Assembly (NCBI GenBank): GCA_029263125.1
Contig: JAJCYD010000001.1
Span: 1-64,000 of the forward strand
Length of the DNA stretch: 64,000 nt
Direction: 5' to 3'
From: Solirubrobacteraceae bacterium
GTDB lineage: Bacteria; Actinomycetota; Thermoleophilia; Solirubrobacterales; Solirubrobacteraceae
Shown here: piece by piece, positions 44,286-53,300 of the stretch
How positions within the stretch are numbered: position 1 is the first letter of the stretch
Layout of the letters: each line of letters opens with the position of its first letter
The notes under the pieces: generated by a model
The model's input: only the letters and a program-made list of their open reading frames with translations
Databases searched by the model: none
What the model was told of the DNA's origin: nothing
Translations under genes and position numbers: made by a program

Positions 44286-45110
44286 TCAGCAGGCCTTTGC
44301 GAACGGCAGGAACTTGGGGATCGGCAGTCCGCAGGGAACGGGCAGGTTGGTCGGGATCGGCAGGTTGCTGAGCATGCCGCCGGTCGTCCCTCCGGTGGGT
44401 GAGCCGTTGCCGAAGATCGACTGCAGGATGCCGGTCACCCGGGTGATCGCCATGTTGACCGGGCCCTGGGCGGGGGCGGGCAGCATGCCGACGATCTGCG
44501 TGAGCTGATTGACGCCCGTGAACATCGCGCCGCTGGCCAGCGTCAGCGCCTGCTGAAGCTGTGGCTGCACCGCGGGCGTGATCTCGCCGGAGTTCAGTGC
44601 CCCGGCGATGTTGACGACGCCGGTTGGGTTGCCGGAGATTGCGGCGATCGCCGTGGCGATGCCGGCCTGGGCCTGTGCGGGCAGCGTCGTGGCCAGCGAG
44701 GTGAGGCGTGCGATCGCCGTTTCGCGGCCGCGGAGGTTGTTGTTCAGTGCGGTGGCCATCGCGGCCTGTGCGTTGTCGCTGACCTCATCGACGAGCGCGG
44801 AGAGCACGAGGACGTTGTCGTTGCGCTGGTCGGCGACGAGGCGCAGGGCCTTGGCCTTCTTGGCGCGACCCTGTAGACGGCGTGCTTCGCGGGTTGCCGC
44901 TTGGGTCTGGCGGAGGTTTTGGACGATCGCGGCGGCCGCGTTGTCGTTGGCCTTGACGCGCTCGGCGACCATCGTGAGCGCCTGGTCGGCGTTGCGCACG
45001 TGCGCCTTGACGCTGCTGACGGACCGCTCGGAATGCGCGGACGCCATCGAGGGAGCGGCCAGGACGGCGACGGCGACAACGCCGCCCGCCATCTTCGTGA
45101 AGTGCTTCAT
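44286..45110 (-). CDS. secreted helical protein, paralogue A of the ECF locus
   Basis: 274 aa from the ATG at 45110. The signal peptide MKHFTKMAGGVVAVAVLAAPSMASA has an ASA cleavage site. The mature protein is almost all alpha-helical (SSVKAHVRNADQALTMVAERV, then GRETAIARLTSLATTLPAQAQ and IATAIAAIS) and ends in a Pro/Gly segment with two Cys (PVPCGLPIPKFLPFAKAC). It is clearly related to the gene at 46939 (GREKAIAILTALMGQVPEQA, IARAIAALS). It is preceded by the CCTTAC-N16-CGTTGT motif shared with the ECF gene. Function unknown; an envelope or surface role is likely. Confidence 0.78.
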   Translation of the reverse strand: MKHFTKMAGGVVAVAVLAAPSMASAHSERSVSSVKAHVRNADQALTMVAERVKANDNAAAAIVQNLRQTQAATREARRLQGRAKKAKALRLVADQRNDNVLVLSALVDEVSDNAQAAMATALNNNLRGRETAIARLTSLATTLPAQAQAGIATAIAAISGNPTGVVNIAGALNSGEITPAVQPQLQQALTLASGAMFTGVNQLTQIVGMLPAPAQGPVNMAITRVTGILQSIFGNGSPTGGTTGGMLSNLPIPTNLPVPCGLPIPKFLPFAKAC

Positions 45111-45217
45111 GGTCGTGCCTTTCGGTAGCCGGGCTGCCTCGCAGGATGCGACGCCCCTGGTTTTGCGCCCCCGTCTCGCGGCGGGTTTGCCTTTGTCGAA
45201 GATCGTCTTTCGCTCTG

Positions 45218-45245
45218 ACAACGAAGCCGGTTGGTCCGGGTAAGG
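45218..45245 (-). promoter_or_regulatory. ECF-type promoter motif, secreted paralogue A
   Basis: On the minus strand CCTTAC, 16 bp, CGTTGT, ending 107 bp before the start at 45110. Same motif and spacing as at the ECF gene and paralogue B. Confidence 0.65.
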
Positions 45246-45291
45246 GTCATCTGTCAAAACCTTTTGCGCGGGCTGCTGTTGCGCCGTGCGA

Positions 45292-46758
45292 TCAGCGCGG
45301 GCGCGGCGGTACGTCCGCGACCGGGGCGGCCGGTCCGACACGAGCATCGGCGGGCGCGGCGATCATCGGTGTGCCGGCGCTCTGCGCGGCGGGCGGCAGC
45401 GTGACTGGCGCGGCTTCGGACGCCGTGCCGCCGGCGGGGCGCGCCGGCGGCGCGTAGGCCGCAGCGGCCGGTGGCGCAGCGCTGTCGGACGGGCGGCGCG
45501 CTGTCGCGTCAGCGGCCACCTCGGGAACGGTCTCGCGGTCACCGACCGGCGCGGCGTCGGCTGCGGGCCGCGCTGGTCTGCCGGCCGCGGCCGGAGAGGG
45601 CGCAGAGTCCGACGGTCGCTGCGTCTGCGCCGCGGACTCGTTGCCAGCGCTCCGCGTCGCGCTGTCCTTCGGCGTCGGGTTGGTGCTGGCCGACTCGCGC
45701 GTGGCGCGTTGGCGATCGTGCTGGGCACGCGACCCGGGCGTGGCAGCGGTGCCGGGCGCCGCGGGCGCGGTCTGTTGGGTGATGCGTGGGCTGTCAGCGA
45801 GCTGTGCTGGTTCGTCCGGCGCGATGTACAGCGCGCCGCCGCCGGCGCTGACGGCGATGACCGCGACAGTCGCGACCTTGGTGGCCAGCGACGTGCCGCC
45901 GATGCTCGTCGCGCCGCCGCTAAGTGCGGCCAGCAGTCCGCCGCCACCGTGGCCGGCTCCGGTGCCGGCGCCGAGCAAGCCCTGCAGCATCGAGGCGGCC
46001 GCGGCAAGCGGGAGCGCGGGCGTGAGCACGGCGAGGTGAGCGGGGCGCTGGCGCAGCGCGGCCTCGAAGTCGCGGCAGCCCGCGCAGGTGCGCAGGTGTC
46101 CGCGGATCTTGAGGTTGCGCAGCGTGCGGCGATCGCCGTCAGACAGCGTGCGCCGGATGACGTCACAGTTCATCGCACGGCCCTCTTCCAAGGACTGCAG
46201 GGCGCAGCGCGCCTCGTAGACGCTCTGCTTGGCCGCTGTCGCAGTGAGCTGCAGCGCAGCCGAGATCTCGTCGAACTCCAACCCGGCGAGCTCGCGCATC
46301 AGCAGCGTGCCGCGCTGCTGCTCGGTCAACTCGCGCAGGTCGCTGGTCAGGTCGCGCAGGCGCTCGCGCGACTGGATGATCGTCTCGGCCCCCGGATCGC
46401 CGACATGGGCGGCCGCGTCGAGGTCGCTGTGGTCGCGGCGCGAGCGCAGCAGCGAGATCGACTCGTTGTGAGCGATTCGATACAGCCATGGCTTCAGCGC
46501 GATCGTGCGTGTCTCGCCGGGCAGTGCTCGCATCGCCTTGAGCATCGTGTTCTGCAGCGCGTCGGCGGCGTCGTGGCCGTTGCCGATGATCGACTGGCAG
46601 TAGCGATGCAGCGCCTGGTGATGGCGCTCGAAGATCACCGCGAACGCCGGCTGGCTGCCCTTCGCCGCCCAGCGCGCCAGGCGCTCGTCCGACAACGCGC
46701 GCAACGCCACGGCGGGCGGCGAGACGGTTGCGGCCGGTGAGGTGGTCAGCGCTTTCAT
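45292..46758 (-). CDS. ECF sigma factor fused to zinc-finger and transmembrane tail
   Basis: 488 aa from the ATG at 46758. Residues about 25-190 form sigma region 2 (FERHHQALHRYCQSIIGNGHDAADALQNTML) and region 4 (ELTEQQRGTLLMRELAGLEFDEISAAL). Next is a zf-HC2-like anti-sigma motif (HLRTCAGCRDFE), a hydrophobic segment (ATKVATVAVIAVSAGGGALYI), and a 170-residue Pro/Ala/Thr-rich tail, probably outside the cell. Sigma and anti-sigma parts in one chain would tether the factor to the membrane until a signal frees it. The motif CCTTAC-N16-CGTTGC lies just before its own start, implying autoregulation. Confidence 0.85.
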   Translation of the reverse strand: MKALTTSPAATVSPPAVALRALSDERLARWAAKGSQPAFAVIFERHHQALHRYCQSIIGNGHDAADALQNTMLKAMRALPGETRTIALKPWLYRIAHNESISLLRSRRDHSDLDAAAHVGDPGAETIIQSRERLRDLTSDLRELTEQQRGTLLMRELAGLEFDEISAALQLTATAAKQSVYEARCALQSLEEGRAMNCDVIRRTLSDGDRRTLRNLKIRGHLRTCAGCRDFEAALRQRPAHLAVLTPALPLAAAASMLQGLLGAGTGAGHGGGGLLAALSGGATSIGGTSLATKVATVAVIAVSAGGGALYIAPDEPAQLADSPRITQQTAPAAPGTAATPGSRAQHDRQRATRESASTNPTPKDSATRSAGNESAAQTQRPSDSAPSPAAAGRPARPAADAAPVGDRETVPEVAADATARRPSDSAAPPAAAAYAPPARPAGGTASEAAPVTLPPAAQSAGTPMIAAPADARVGPAAPVADVPPRPR

Positions 46759-46771
46759 ACACGTTCTATCG

Positions 46772-46799
46772 GCAACGCCGGGCGATCCCGTGAGTAAGG
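46772..46799 (-). promoter_or_regulatory. ECF-type promoter motif, autoregulatory
   Basis: Minus strand CCTTAC, 16 bp, CGTTGC; the -10 ends 13 bp before the ECF ATG, so the mRNA would be nearly leaderless. Confidence 0.68.
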
Positions 46800-46855
46800 C
46801 GATAGCACCACAGCGACGGGAGCCGCTCATACATACGTCCAGATTTGTCGATGGG

Positions 46856-46883
46856 CCTTACGTAGCGCCAAACCCCGCGTTGC
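46856..46883 (+). promoter_or_regulatory. ECF-type promoter motif, secreted paralogue B
   Basis: Plus strand CCTTAC, 16 bp, CGTTGC, ending 55 bp before the GTG at 46939. It is divergent from the ECF gene promoter in the same intergenic region. Confidence 0.68.
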
Positions 46884-46938
46884 AGCATCGAACGGCCCAC
46901 ACGGGCAGCCGCCAACCCCCGCCGCAAGGAGCCACATC

Positions 46939-47919
46939 GTGTCATCTCATCTTCGTATCGGTGCCTGCGCACTGATCGCCACCGGTGCGCTGGCGCTCCC
47001 CGCGGGCGCCAACGCCGCCGACATCCAGACCGCCGTCAGCGCAGTACAGGCGCACACCGATCGCGCCGACGCGGCGCTTGATCGCGCCGTCTCGCTGTTT
47101 GGCAAGAACAGCGATCGTGCCGCTCGCAAGGCGTTTGCCACGAGCCGCAAGGAGATGGGGCTGGCCAAGGCCGCCGCCGCCAAGGCCCGTCGCCAGGCCA
47201 ACACCCCGACGGAGAACACCCAGGCCGCGCTCGCGCAGGCCATCGTGGGCGCCGAGCTGGGCGAGAACATCGAGAAGCTCGCCGCCGCGTTGCTGCCCGC
47301 CGACGGCGCCGATGAGAACAAGATCGCCGCGGCCGCACGCGCCGACACCCGCGGACGCGAGAAGGCGATCGCCATCCTCACCGCGCTGATGGGCCAGGTG
47401 CCCGAGCAGGCCAGGTTCGGCATCGCCCGCGCGATCGCCGCGCTCTCCCAGGACCGCGACGACGAAACACAGGCCACCGCCAAGGCGCTGGTCAGCAAGC
47501 ACGTCTCCTCCACGAACAAGCGCCGCATCGTCCAGGCTATCGAGGCCAGCGTCGACGGTCAGGCCACGGCTTCGGCAACGCTCGCTGCGCTGATCGCCAA
47601 CCCCAACATGCCCGCGCAGAGCAAGCCCGGCCTGCAGATCGCCTATGACGCCGTCACCGGCGAGCACGGCTCCGTCGCTGACATCCTCAGCCGCCTGTCG
47701 CCGCGGATGCCCGCGTTCGTACGGACCTTCGTCGAGCGCATCATCACGCAGGCGCGCACCGACGCTCAGGGCATGCGCGAAAACCACCCGACCGGCCCGC
47801 CCGCCGGCGTCCCCGGCGGCCCGACCGCCGGCCCCAACGGCGGCCCCAACGGCGGCCCCGGCGCCACGATCCCCGCCGGCCCGCTCGCCGGCAGCCAGTT
47901 CGGACCGCCGTCCGCATAA
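46939..47919 (+). CDS. secreted helical protein, paralogue B of the ECF locus
   Basis: 326 aa from a GTG with AAGGAG upstream. The signal peptide MSSHLRIGACALIATGALALPAGANA is followed by a helical body (VSAVQAHTDRADAALDRAVSLF, then KAIAILTALMGQVPEQARFGI) and a low-complexity tail of GGPNGGP-type repeats. It shares blocks and layout with the protein at 44286. It is divergent from the ECF sigma gene, under the same promoter motif. It is a likely target gene of that sigma factor; function unknown. Confidence 0.78.
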   Translation: MSSHLRIGACALIATGALALPAGANAADIQTAVSAVQAHTDRADAALDRAVSLFGKNSDRAARKAFATSRKEMGLAKAAAAKARRQANTPTENTQAALAQAIVGAELGENIEKLAAALLPADGADENKIAAAARADTRGREKAIAILTALMGQVPEQARFGIARAIAALSQDRDDETQATAKALVSKHVSSTNKRRIVQAIEASVDGQATASATLAALIANPNMPAQSKPGLQIAYDAVTGEHGSVADILSRLSPRMPAFVRTFVERIITQARTDAQGMRENHPTGPPAGVPGGPTAGPNGGPNGGPGATIPAGPLAGSQFGPPSA

Positions 47920-47950
47920 CCCAAGTTCAACAGACGCACCTCGACTCGAG

Positions 47951-47974
47951 GGGGCCGGGCACATGCCCGGCCCC
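47951..47974. terminator. perfect GC hairpin terminator
   Basis: GGGGCCGGGC, ACAT loop, GCCCGGCCCC, 31 bp after the stop of the secreted-protein gene. Confidence 0.78.
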
Positions 47975-48230
47975 TCCGCGTGTACGCCCGGCATGGGCGG
48001 CAGCTTGGGGGTGTGAGTCCGTGAAGGTGATGATCCCGACACAAGCCGAAGGCAACTGCATCGTCGTGAGGCGGGGTGGGAAGCCGATGACGTGATGGTC
48101 CAAGTCAGCACAGTGAGCGGGCGGGCCAGCGCGTCATGGCGAACATCACGCGGTTTGTTGAGAAGCGCCTGAAGCTGCGCGTCAACCGCGAGAAATCGCG
48201 GGTCGACCGTGCCACGAAACGAACCTTGGG

Positions 48231-48250
48231 TTCTCGCGGTGATCGCAACA
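48231..48250 (+). repeat. left inverted repeat of the IS30-type element
   Basis: TTCTCGCGGTGATCGCAACA; partner at 49580-49599. Confidence 0.65.
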
Positions 48251-48433
48251 CGGGGCTGACGGGGAGCGCGCTGAGGGGTCGTCCGACGTTGGTGGTGGGG
48301 TGCGCGTCGGTCGGCGCGGAGGCGAGCCCGTAGGGCGAGCCGCAGCGGCGATCGACGCGAGCGCGTCGCCGACCCCCCCTCTGCGGGTGGGTTGGCGTCG
48401 CGGATCCTGCTACCGAGGTTCCCGGGGGTGTCG

Positions 48434-49589
48434 ATGGTCCGCTTCTCCAACGCGCAGGTCGCCGAGGCGATCCAGCCGTTCTGGGCTGCGCTACAGCGCG
48501 GCGAGTTCATCTCCGACGCGGCGCTGGAGGCCGGCACGTATCGCAAGCAGGGCACTCGCTGGGTGGCCGCGTGCGGCGGGGTGCGCCCGCGCCGCGGCCG
48601 CGGTCTGAAGGGCCGCTGCCTGTCCTTCTCAGAGCGCGAGGAGATCGCGCTGGCCCGCGCGCGCGGCGAGACGATCCGCGTGATCGCCCGACGCCTGGGC
48701 CGCGCGCCGTCAACGGTCTCACGCGAGCTCAGGCGCAACGCCGACCACGGCGGCAGCTACCGCGCGACGACCGCGCACGCGCTCGCCTACGAGCGCGTCG
48801 CGGCCCAAGCCGGCGAAGCTCGCGACGAACCTCGCGCTGCGCGAGCTCGTGCAGGACGATCTGACGCGGCGCTACTCGCCCGAGCAGATCGCCGGCCGGT
48901 TGCGCCGCCAGTTCCCCGACCAGCCGGAGATGTGGGTGTCCACGGAGACGATCTACCAGTCGCTGTACGTGCAGTCGCGCGGCGCGCTCAATCGCGAGCT
49001 GACCAAGCACTTGCGCACCGGCCGCGCGCTGCGCAAGCCCGGTCGCACGACCGGCCAGCGCAAGAACCGCATCCTCGACATGGTCAACATCGCCGAGCGG
49101 CCGGCCGAGGCCGACGACCGCGCGGTACCCGGCCACTGGGAAGGCGATCTTGTGATCGGCAAGCGCAACGCCACCGCGATCGGCACGCTCGTCGAGCGCA
49201 CGACCGGCTTCGCGATGCTCGTCGCATTGCCCGACGGCTACAAGCCCGAGCACGTCGCGCCCGCTCTGACCAAGAAGATCCAGACGCTGCCCGACGCGCT
49301 ACGCCGCTCGCTGACCTGGGACCAAGGCCCGGAGATGCGCGACTGGAAGCAGGTCCGCGTCGACGAGGGCATCGAAGTGTTCTTCTGCGACCCGCACGCA
49401 CCGTGGCAGCGCGGCTCCAACGAGAACACCAACGGGCTGCTGCGCCAGTACTTCCCCAAGGGCACCGACTTCAACTCGGTCACCGAAGCCCAGCTCGACG
49501 CCGTCGCCGACGAACTCAACGACCGGCCGCGCAAGCGCCTCGCCTTCGCCAAACCAATCGAAGAGATCTCAGAGCTGCTGTTGCAATGA
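48434..49589 (+). pseudogene. IS30-family transposase, frameshifted
   Basis: The first frame from the ATG at 48434 gives an N-terminal HTH_38-type domain (GRCLSFSEREEIALARARGE, then RRLGRAPSTVSRELRRNA) as far as YERVAAQ. The next frame then continues with RPKPAKLATNLALRELVQDD, YSPEQIAGRLRRQFPD and ETIYQSLYVQ, and the DDE core (GHWEGDLVIG, then WDQGPEM, PHAPWQRGSNENTNGLLRQY). One base is missing or added near 48810. The DDE residues survive. Either an inactive copy or a site of frameshifting, but no slippery heptamer is evident. Confidence 0.85.
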
Positions 49590-49599
49590 CCGCCAGAAT
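49580..49599 (-). repeat. right inverted repeat of the IS30-type element
   Basis: Reads TTCTGGCGGTCATTGCAACA inward; overlaps the transposase stop codon. Confidence 0.65.
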
Positions 49600-49684
49600 C
49601 CGCCGAACCTCAGTCGGGACAGCGCGGGTGTGGGGACGCTACGGCTCTGCTCGAGGCCGGACCCTCGGCTCTAAGGTCATCGTC

Positions 49685-50050
49685 GTGGACCACCTTCCGA
49701 AGCTGGTAGATGCGCTCCCGACGCTGGCCGCTGCGCTGCGGGACTCCTTGCTTCGCGAAGGAGACGCTGAGCTGGCGGCGCAGGTCGATGAGGTCCGCAT
49801 ACACGCCACCTGTGGATGCGACGAGGAGGGATGCCTTTCGGTGTACGTCGCCGCGGCTCGGGGAGCACCGTGCGGCGACACCTATCGCGTGGTGATGCCC
49901 GATGCGGTTGTCACGATCGGCGTCTGTGCCGAGCAAATCGAGTACATCGAGGACGGCGTGCTTCAAGAGGCTGACGACACCCCGGACCGGAGGCGTGAGT
50001 ACCGCGCTCTCGAGGGCACGGTGCCGACTCGCCTGCCGACCGACCTATGA
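49685..50050 (+). CDS. hypothetical protein, 121 aa
   Basis: Separate gene in the tail of the long ORF at 48392. It starts at a GTG (DHLPKLVDALPTLAAAL), has helices, then IHATCGCDEEGCLSVYVAA with three closely spaced Cys, then strands ending VVTIGVCAEQIEYIEDGVL. There is no membrane segment. The compact alpha/beta plan resembles small accessory or immunity-type proteins, but I do not recognise it. It lies outside the IS30 right end. Confidence 0.6.
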   Translation: MDHLPKLVDALPTLAAALRDSLLREGDAELAAQVDEVRIHATCGCDEEGCLSVYVAAARGAPCGDTYRVVMPDAVVTIGVCAEQIEYIEDGVLQEADDTPDRRREYRALEGTVPTRLPTDL

Positions 50051-50329
50051 GATCGCTGATCGTCCGGGATATGCGGCGACGCCGGTAGCCGGTCGTCGAC
50101 CGGAATGTGTGGAGGCACCGCACTGCCTCGGGCAGCGTCGCGGTGGGTGCGGTTCCGATAGAGCCGTCCGAAAGGAAGTCCCGGACCGGGACGTCATACG
50201 GGTTGCGTTCGCAGCTTGCCTGTCGGATTTCGGCCGACCGGCCATAATGCGGTCTTGGCTGACGCTGGAGGCCGCTTTTCGACGTGCTGGCGCTTTGCAG
50301 GCCGATCGCGGGCGCAAGGACGGCCGGCT
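50051..50329. other. 279 bp between convergent genes
   Basis: No gene or clear terminator seen. Confidence 0.4.
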
Positions 50330-53300
50330 CTAATGTCTGCCGCCGGCGGCGCTGGTGGGCTGCTTGGGCCACCATGCCTCGGGCAGCAGTGCTACTGCTT
50401 CGGCGTCACACGCGAGGGCGCCGTCTGGCGTCTCGGGGGGTACGGGCGCCATCCGCAGCGCGTATGCGTGGCCGCCGAGGATCCAGTCGATGCAGGTGAA
50501 GGCGGTGTGGGTGCGTCCGTAGTACTGGTAGGTCTGGCGGTCGTGGCCGCTGATTCCGACGCCGGCGGTCATGACGTCGTTGGCGCGGGCGAGCAGGCGC
50601 AGCGCGCTTCTGGGGGAGCTGGCGACGAAGACGACGAGCGGGCGGGCGGTCGCGAAGGTTCGGGTGCGTAGGCACCAGCCGGCGAGGAAGTGGTCATAGG
50701 CGATGAGCTTGTTGGTGTTGTAGGAGGCGTCGTCGGTGCGGTCGATCTCCAGGAGCATCGTCAGTGAGCGTCGTTGTCCTGCGAGGTGCCCGGTCATCTG
50801 GACGATGGCGTCTGGTTCGACGACACCTGAGGCGGCCGAGAGTGCTTCGCCGGTGACAGTCAAGCCGCAGCGGCCGGTGAGGTCTTCTAGGCGGATGCGT
50901 TTGTCGCGGCGGTCGTTGTGGGCCATGCCGACGTCCAAGCGGCCGCCGGGCATCATCGGTGTGCGCCAGACGGTCTTGACGTCCGTTCCGCCGAACTGGC
51001 GCAGCGCGCCGATGACGAGCTGCACGGCGAGGGTGTGCGCGACGGTGCTGCCGCGCCCTGGGGCGGGCAGGTTGCGGTCGGGTTTTAGGTAGTCGGGTGG
51101 TCGCTGGTCGCCGCGGAGCTTTTGGTGTTCGAGGCGTAGCCATTCGCGGCCGCGTGCGCTGACGGCGTAGACGGTCGCCGGCCGGCCGCCGCGGCGTTCA
51201 AGCGTCAGCGCGCTTGAGCTGATCAGGCCGCGGTCGTGCAGTCCTTCGCGCAGGAGCTGGCGCAGGCGGCGTTCCTTGGGTGGCTTGCTGATCAGCGCCG
51301 CCAGGCACGGTGCGGCGCTGAGCGGCAGCCTGGCGAGGGTCTCGAGGATCTGCTGCTCCTGCGTGCTGAGCGTGAGCGTCGTGAGGTCGGTCTGCCAGGC
51401 GGAGTCTGTGTGCTTTGCCAGCTCGCGGCGTCGTGCCGTGTTCGCGGCGGCCTTGGCGGCGGCTTCGATCTTGTCTTCGCTGCGGCCGTCGGCGCGTGCC
51501 TCAAGCGCCGCGGTCGATCGCGCCGCGCGCGCGGCTGCTTCGGCGTCTTTGATCGCTGCGTCGTCGGCGTTCTTCCATTCGCCCAATGCCGTGATCTGCT
51601 CGACGGAGGCCGCGTAGGCGACGGCGTCCGCGACGACGCCGGGCAGGGCAGGGAGGTCGTCGCGTGGGGCTGGACGTTCGGTCGGTCGCATCGCCCAGTC
51701 CAACAGCTCGATCGCCGTCGCGGCGGCCGGTGCTGGGCGTGGCGGGGTGCGTTCGATGCGGGCACCGCCAACGGCGACATCCCGCGCCTCGCGTTCGGGC
51801 GCCGGTGGCAACTCGGTCGCGTCTTCGTCGTGAGTCCGGCGGATGCTGCCCCATTCCCGTGCGGAAGCCTCGCTGGCAGGCTGCGGCGGGGTGCCGCGAC
51901 GTCCGATGGTGTCGCGCGCGACCTGCGCGGCCTCGTCGCGCTCGCGAACGGGCTGCCGCGGAGCGTCGGACGGCCCGCCGAGCCCTTCGGGGATCACGGG
52001 CGGTGCGTCGCGGCTGACCTCGGATGCCGGCGGGTCCCCGAGAACCTCGCGCATCTGTTCGTAGTGGATGTCGCGCCAGGTGGATGCGATCTGGTGCAGT
52101 GGTGTCATCGCGATCGAGCGGTGCGTGAAGACCGGTAGCGCGGTCGTGCCGCCCAGCGCGGTCGTCCCTCCCAATGCGGCGGAATATTGGCCGTTTGACA
52201 TGACGCGGGCGCTGGCGGTGTAGTCCTCAAGGGCCATCAGCGACGCCGGGTTGATCGACATGCGTGCCTGGCTGACGGGGTCCCCGCGGACCATCGAGTC
52301 ATGCACCGGCCGGCCGACCAGGCAGGCGGCCTCGGCGTCAGCGGGGTCGGCCATGCGAAAGTAGATCTTGGTCTGCAACAGGTTTGAGACGGCGTCCAGG
52401 ACGTACTGGTGGATGCCGCTGCTCTTGATCGACGCGCCGATCTGCGCGAGGTACTGCGTGGCGGCCGCGACGCAGAAGCCGGCCTCGCGGTGGCGGCTGA
52501 CCATCTGCATCAGCGTCTTGGTGATAACGGTGTGCGCCTCGTCGATCAGCAGGCTGACCCGGGGCCGGGTGGGTTCGGGCATGCTGATCTGGCGGTCGAG
52601 TTGCGCGTCGATCATGTGGACGAGGAAGTTGACGAGGATCGTCGGGCTGTCCTGACCGAGAATGTCGGTGCGGGGGTTGACGATCAGGATGTCGTGCGCC
52701 TCGATCACCGACCGCAACGACAACCGCGACGGATGGCCGACGAAGTCGCGGACCGCCGCGTGCGACGTCACCAGTGGGCCGAGCTTGTTGGCCGGTGGCT
52801 GCAGCCGGTCCTCCAAGCGAGCGAGGTTGTTGCGCGCAAGCGCGGGCAGCTCGTAGAGCAGCATCTCGGCGGCGTTTCGTAGCCCGGGGATCTGCTGGCA
52901 GGCGCGGCCGGCGGCCTGATGCCACGGGTTCGGCTTGGGGCCGGCGCGGCGGTCACCGGGGCTGGTCGCGAGCCGGTCGGTTGGCGCGAGCATCTTGTGC
53001 AGCACCTCAAAGGAGCCGCCGAACCCGTGCTGCTCGGGGTTCGTGGCGGCCTTGCGGTGACGTGCGTCGTGCTCAAACCAGGCGATCGCCATCGTGCCGA
53101 TGACCGAGCGTTCGATGATGTCCTGAGAGGACTGAAAGATCTGATCTTCAAAGAGGTCCATGAGCGCGTGGACGACCATCCCGGCGATCCGCACGAACTC
53201 ATTCGGCAGCTTCGCGAGCGTCCAGCCGGGCTCGACATGCAGCGGCGTCAGCCCAAACGCAGGGTCGGCGAGATCCAGGTACCACAGGCGTTTGGTACCG

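Larger units (their letters stand above)
48229..49601 (+). mobile_element. IS30-family insertion sequence
   Basis: The ends carry an imperfect inverted repeat: TTCTCGCGGTGATCGCAACA at 48231-48250 versus TTCTGGCGGTCATTGCAACA read inward from 49599 (17 of 20 match). The right repeat overlaps the transposase stop. The hexamer GAACCT occurs just outside both ends (48221 and 49606 areas) and may be a target duplication, although its spacing to the two repeats differs by 2 bp. Confidence 0.72.

Noticed and set aside
45286-46740. 484-aa plus-strand ORF
   Set aside because: Antisense shadow of the ECF sigma gene.
46942-48738. 598-aa minus-strand ORF
   Set aside because: Antisense to a secreted protein gene with signal peptide and promoter motif; also crosses the terminator and the IS30 end.
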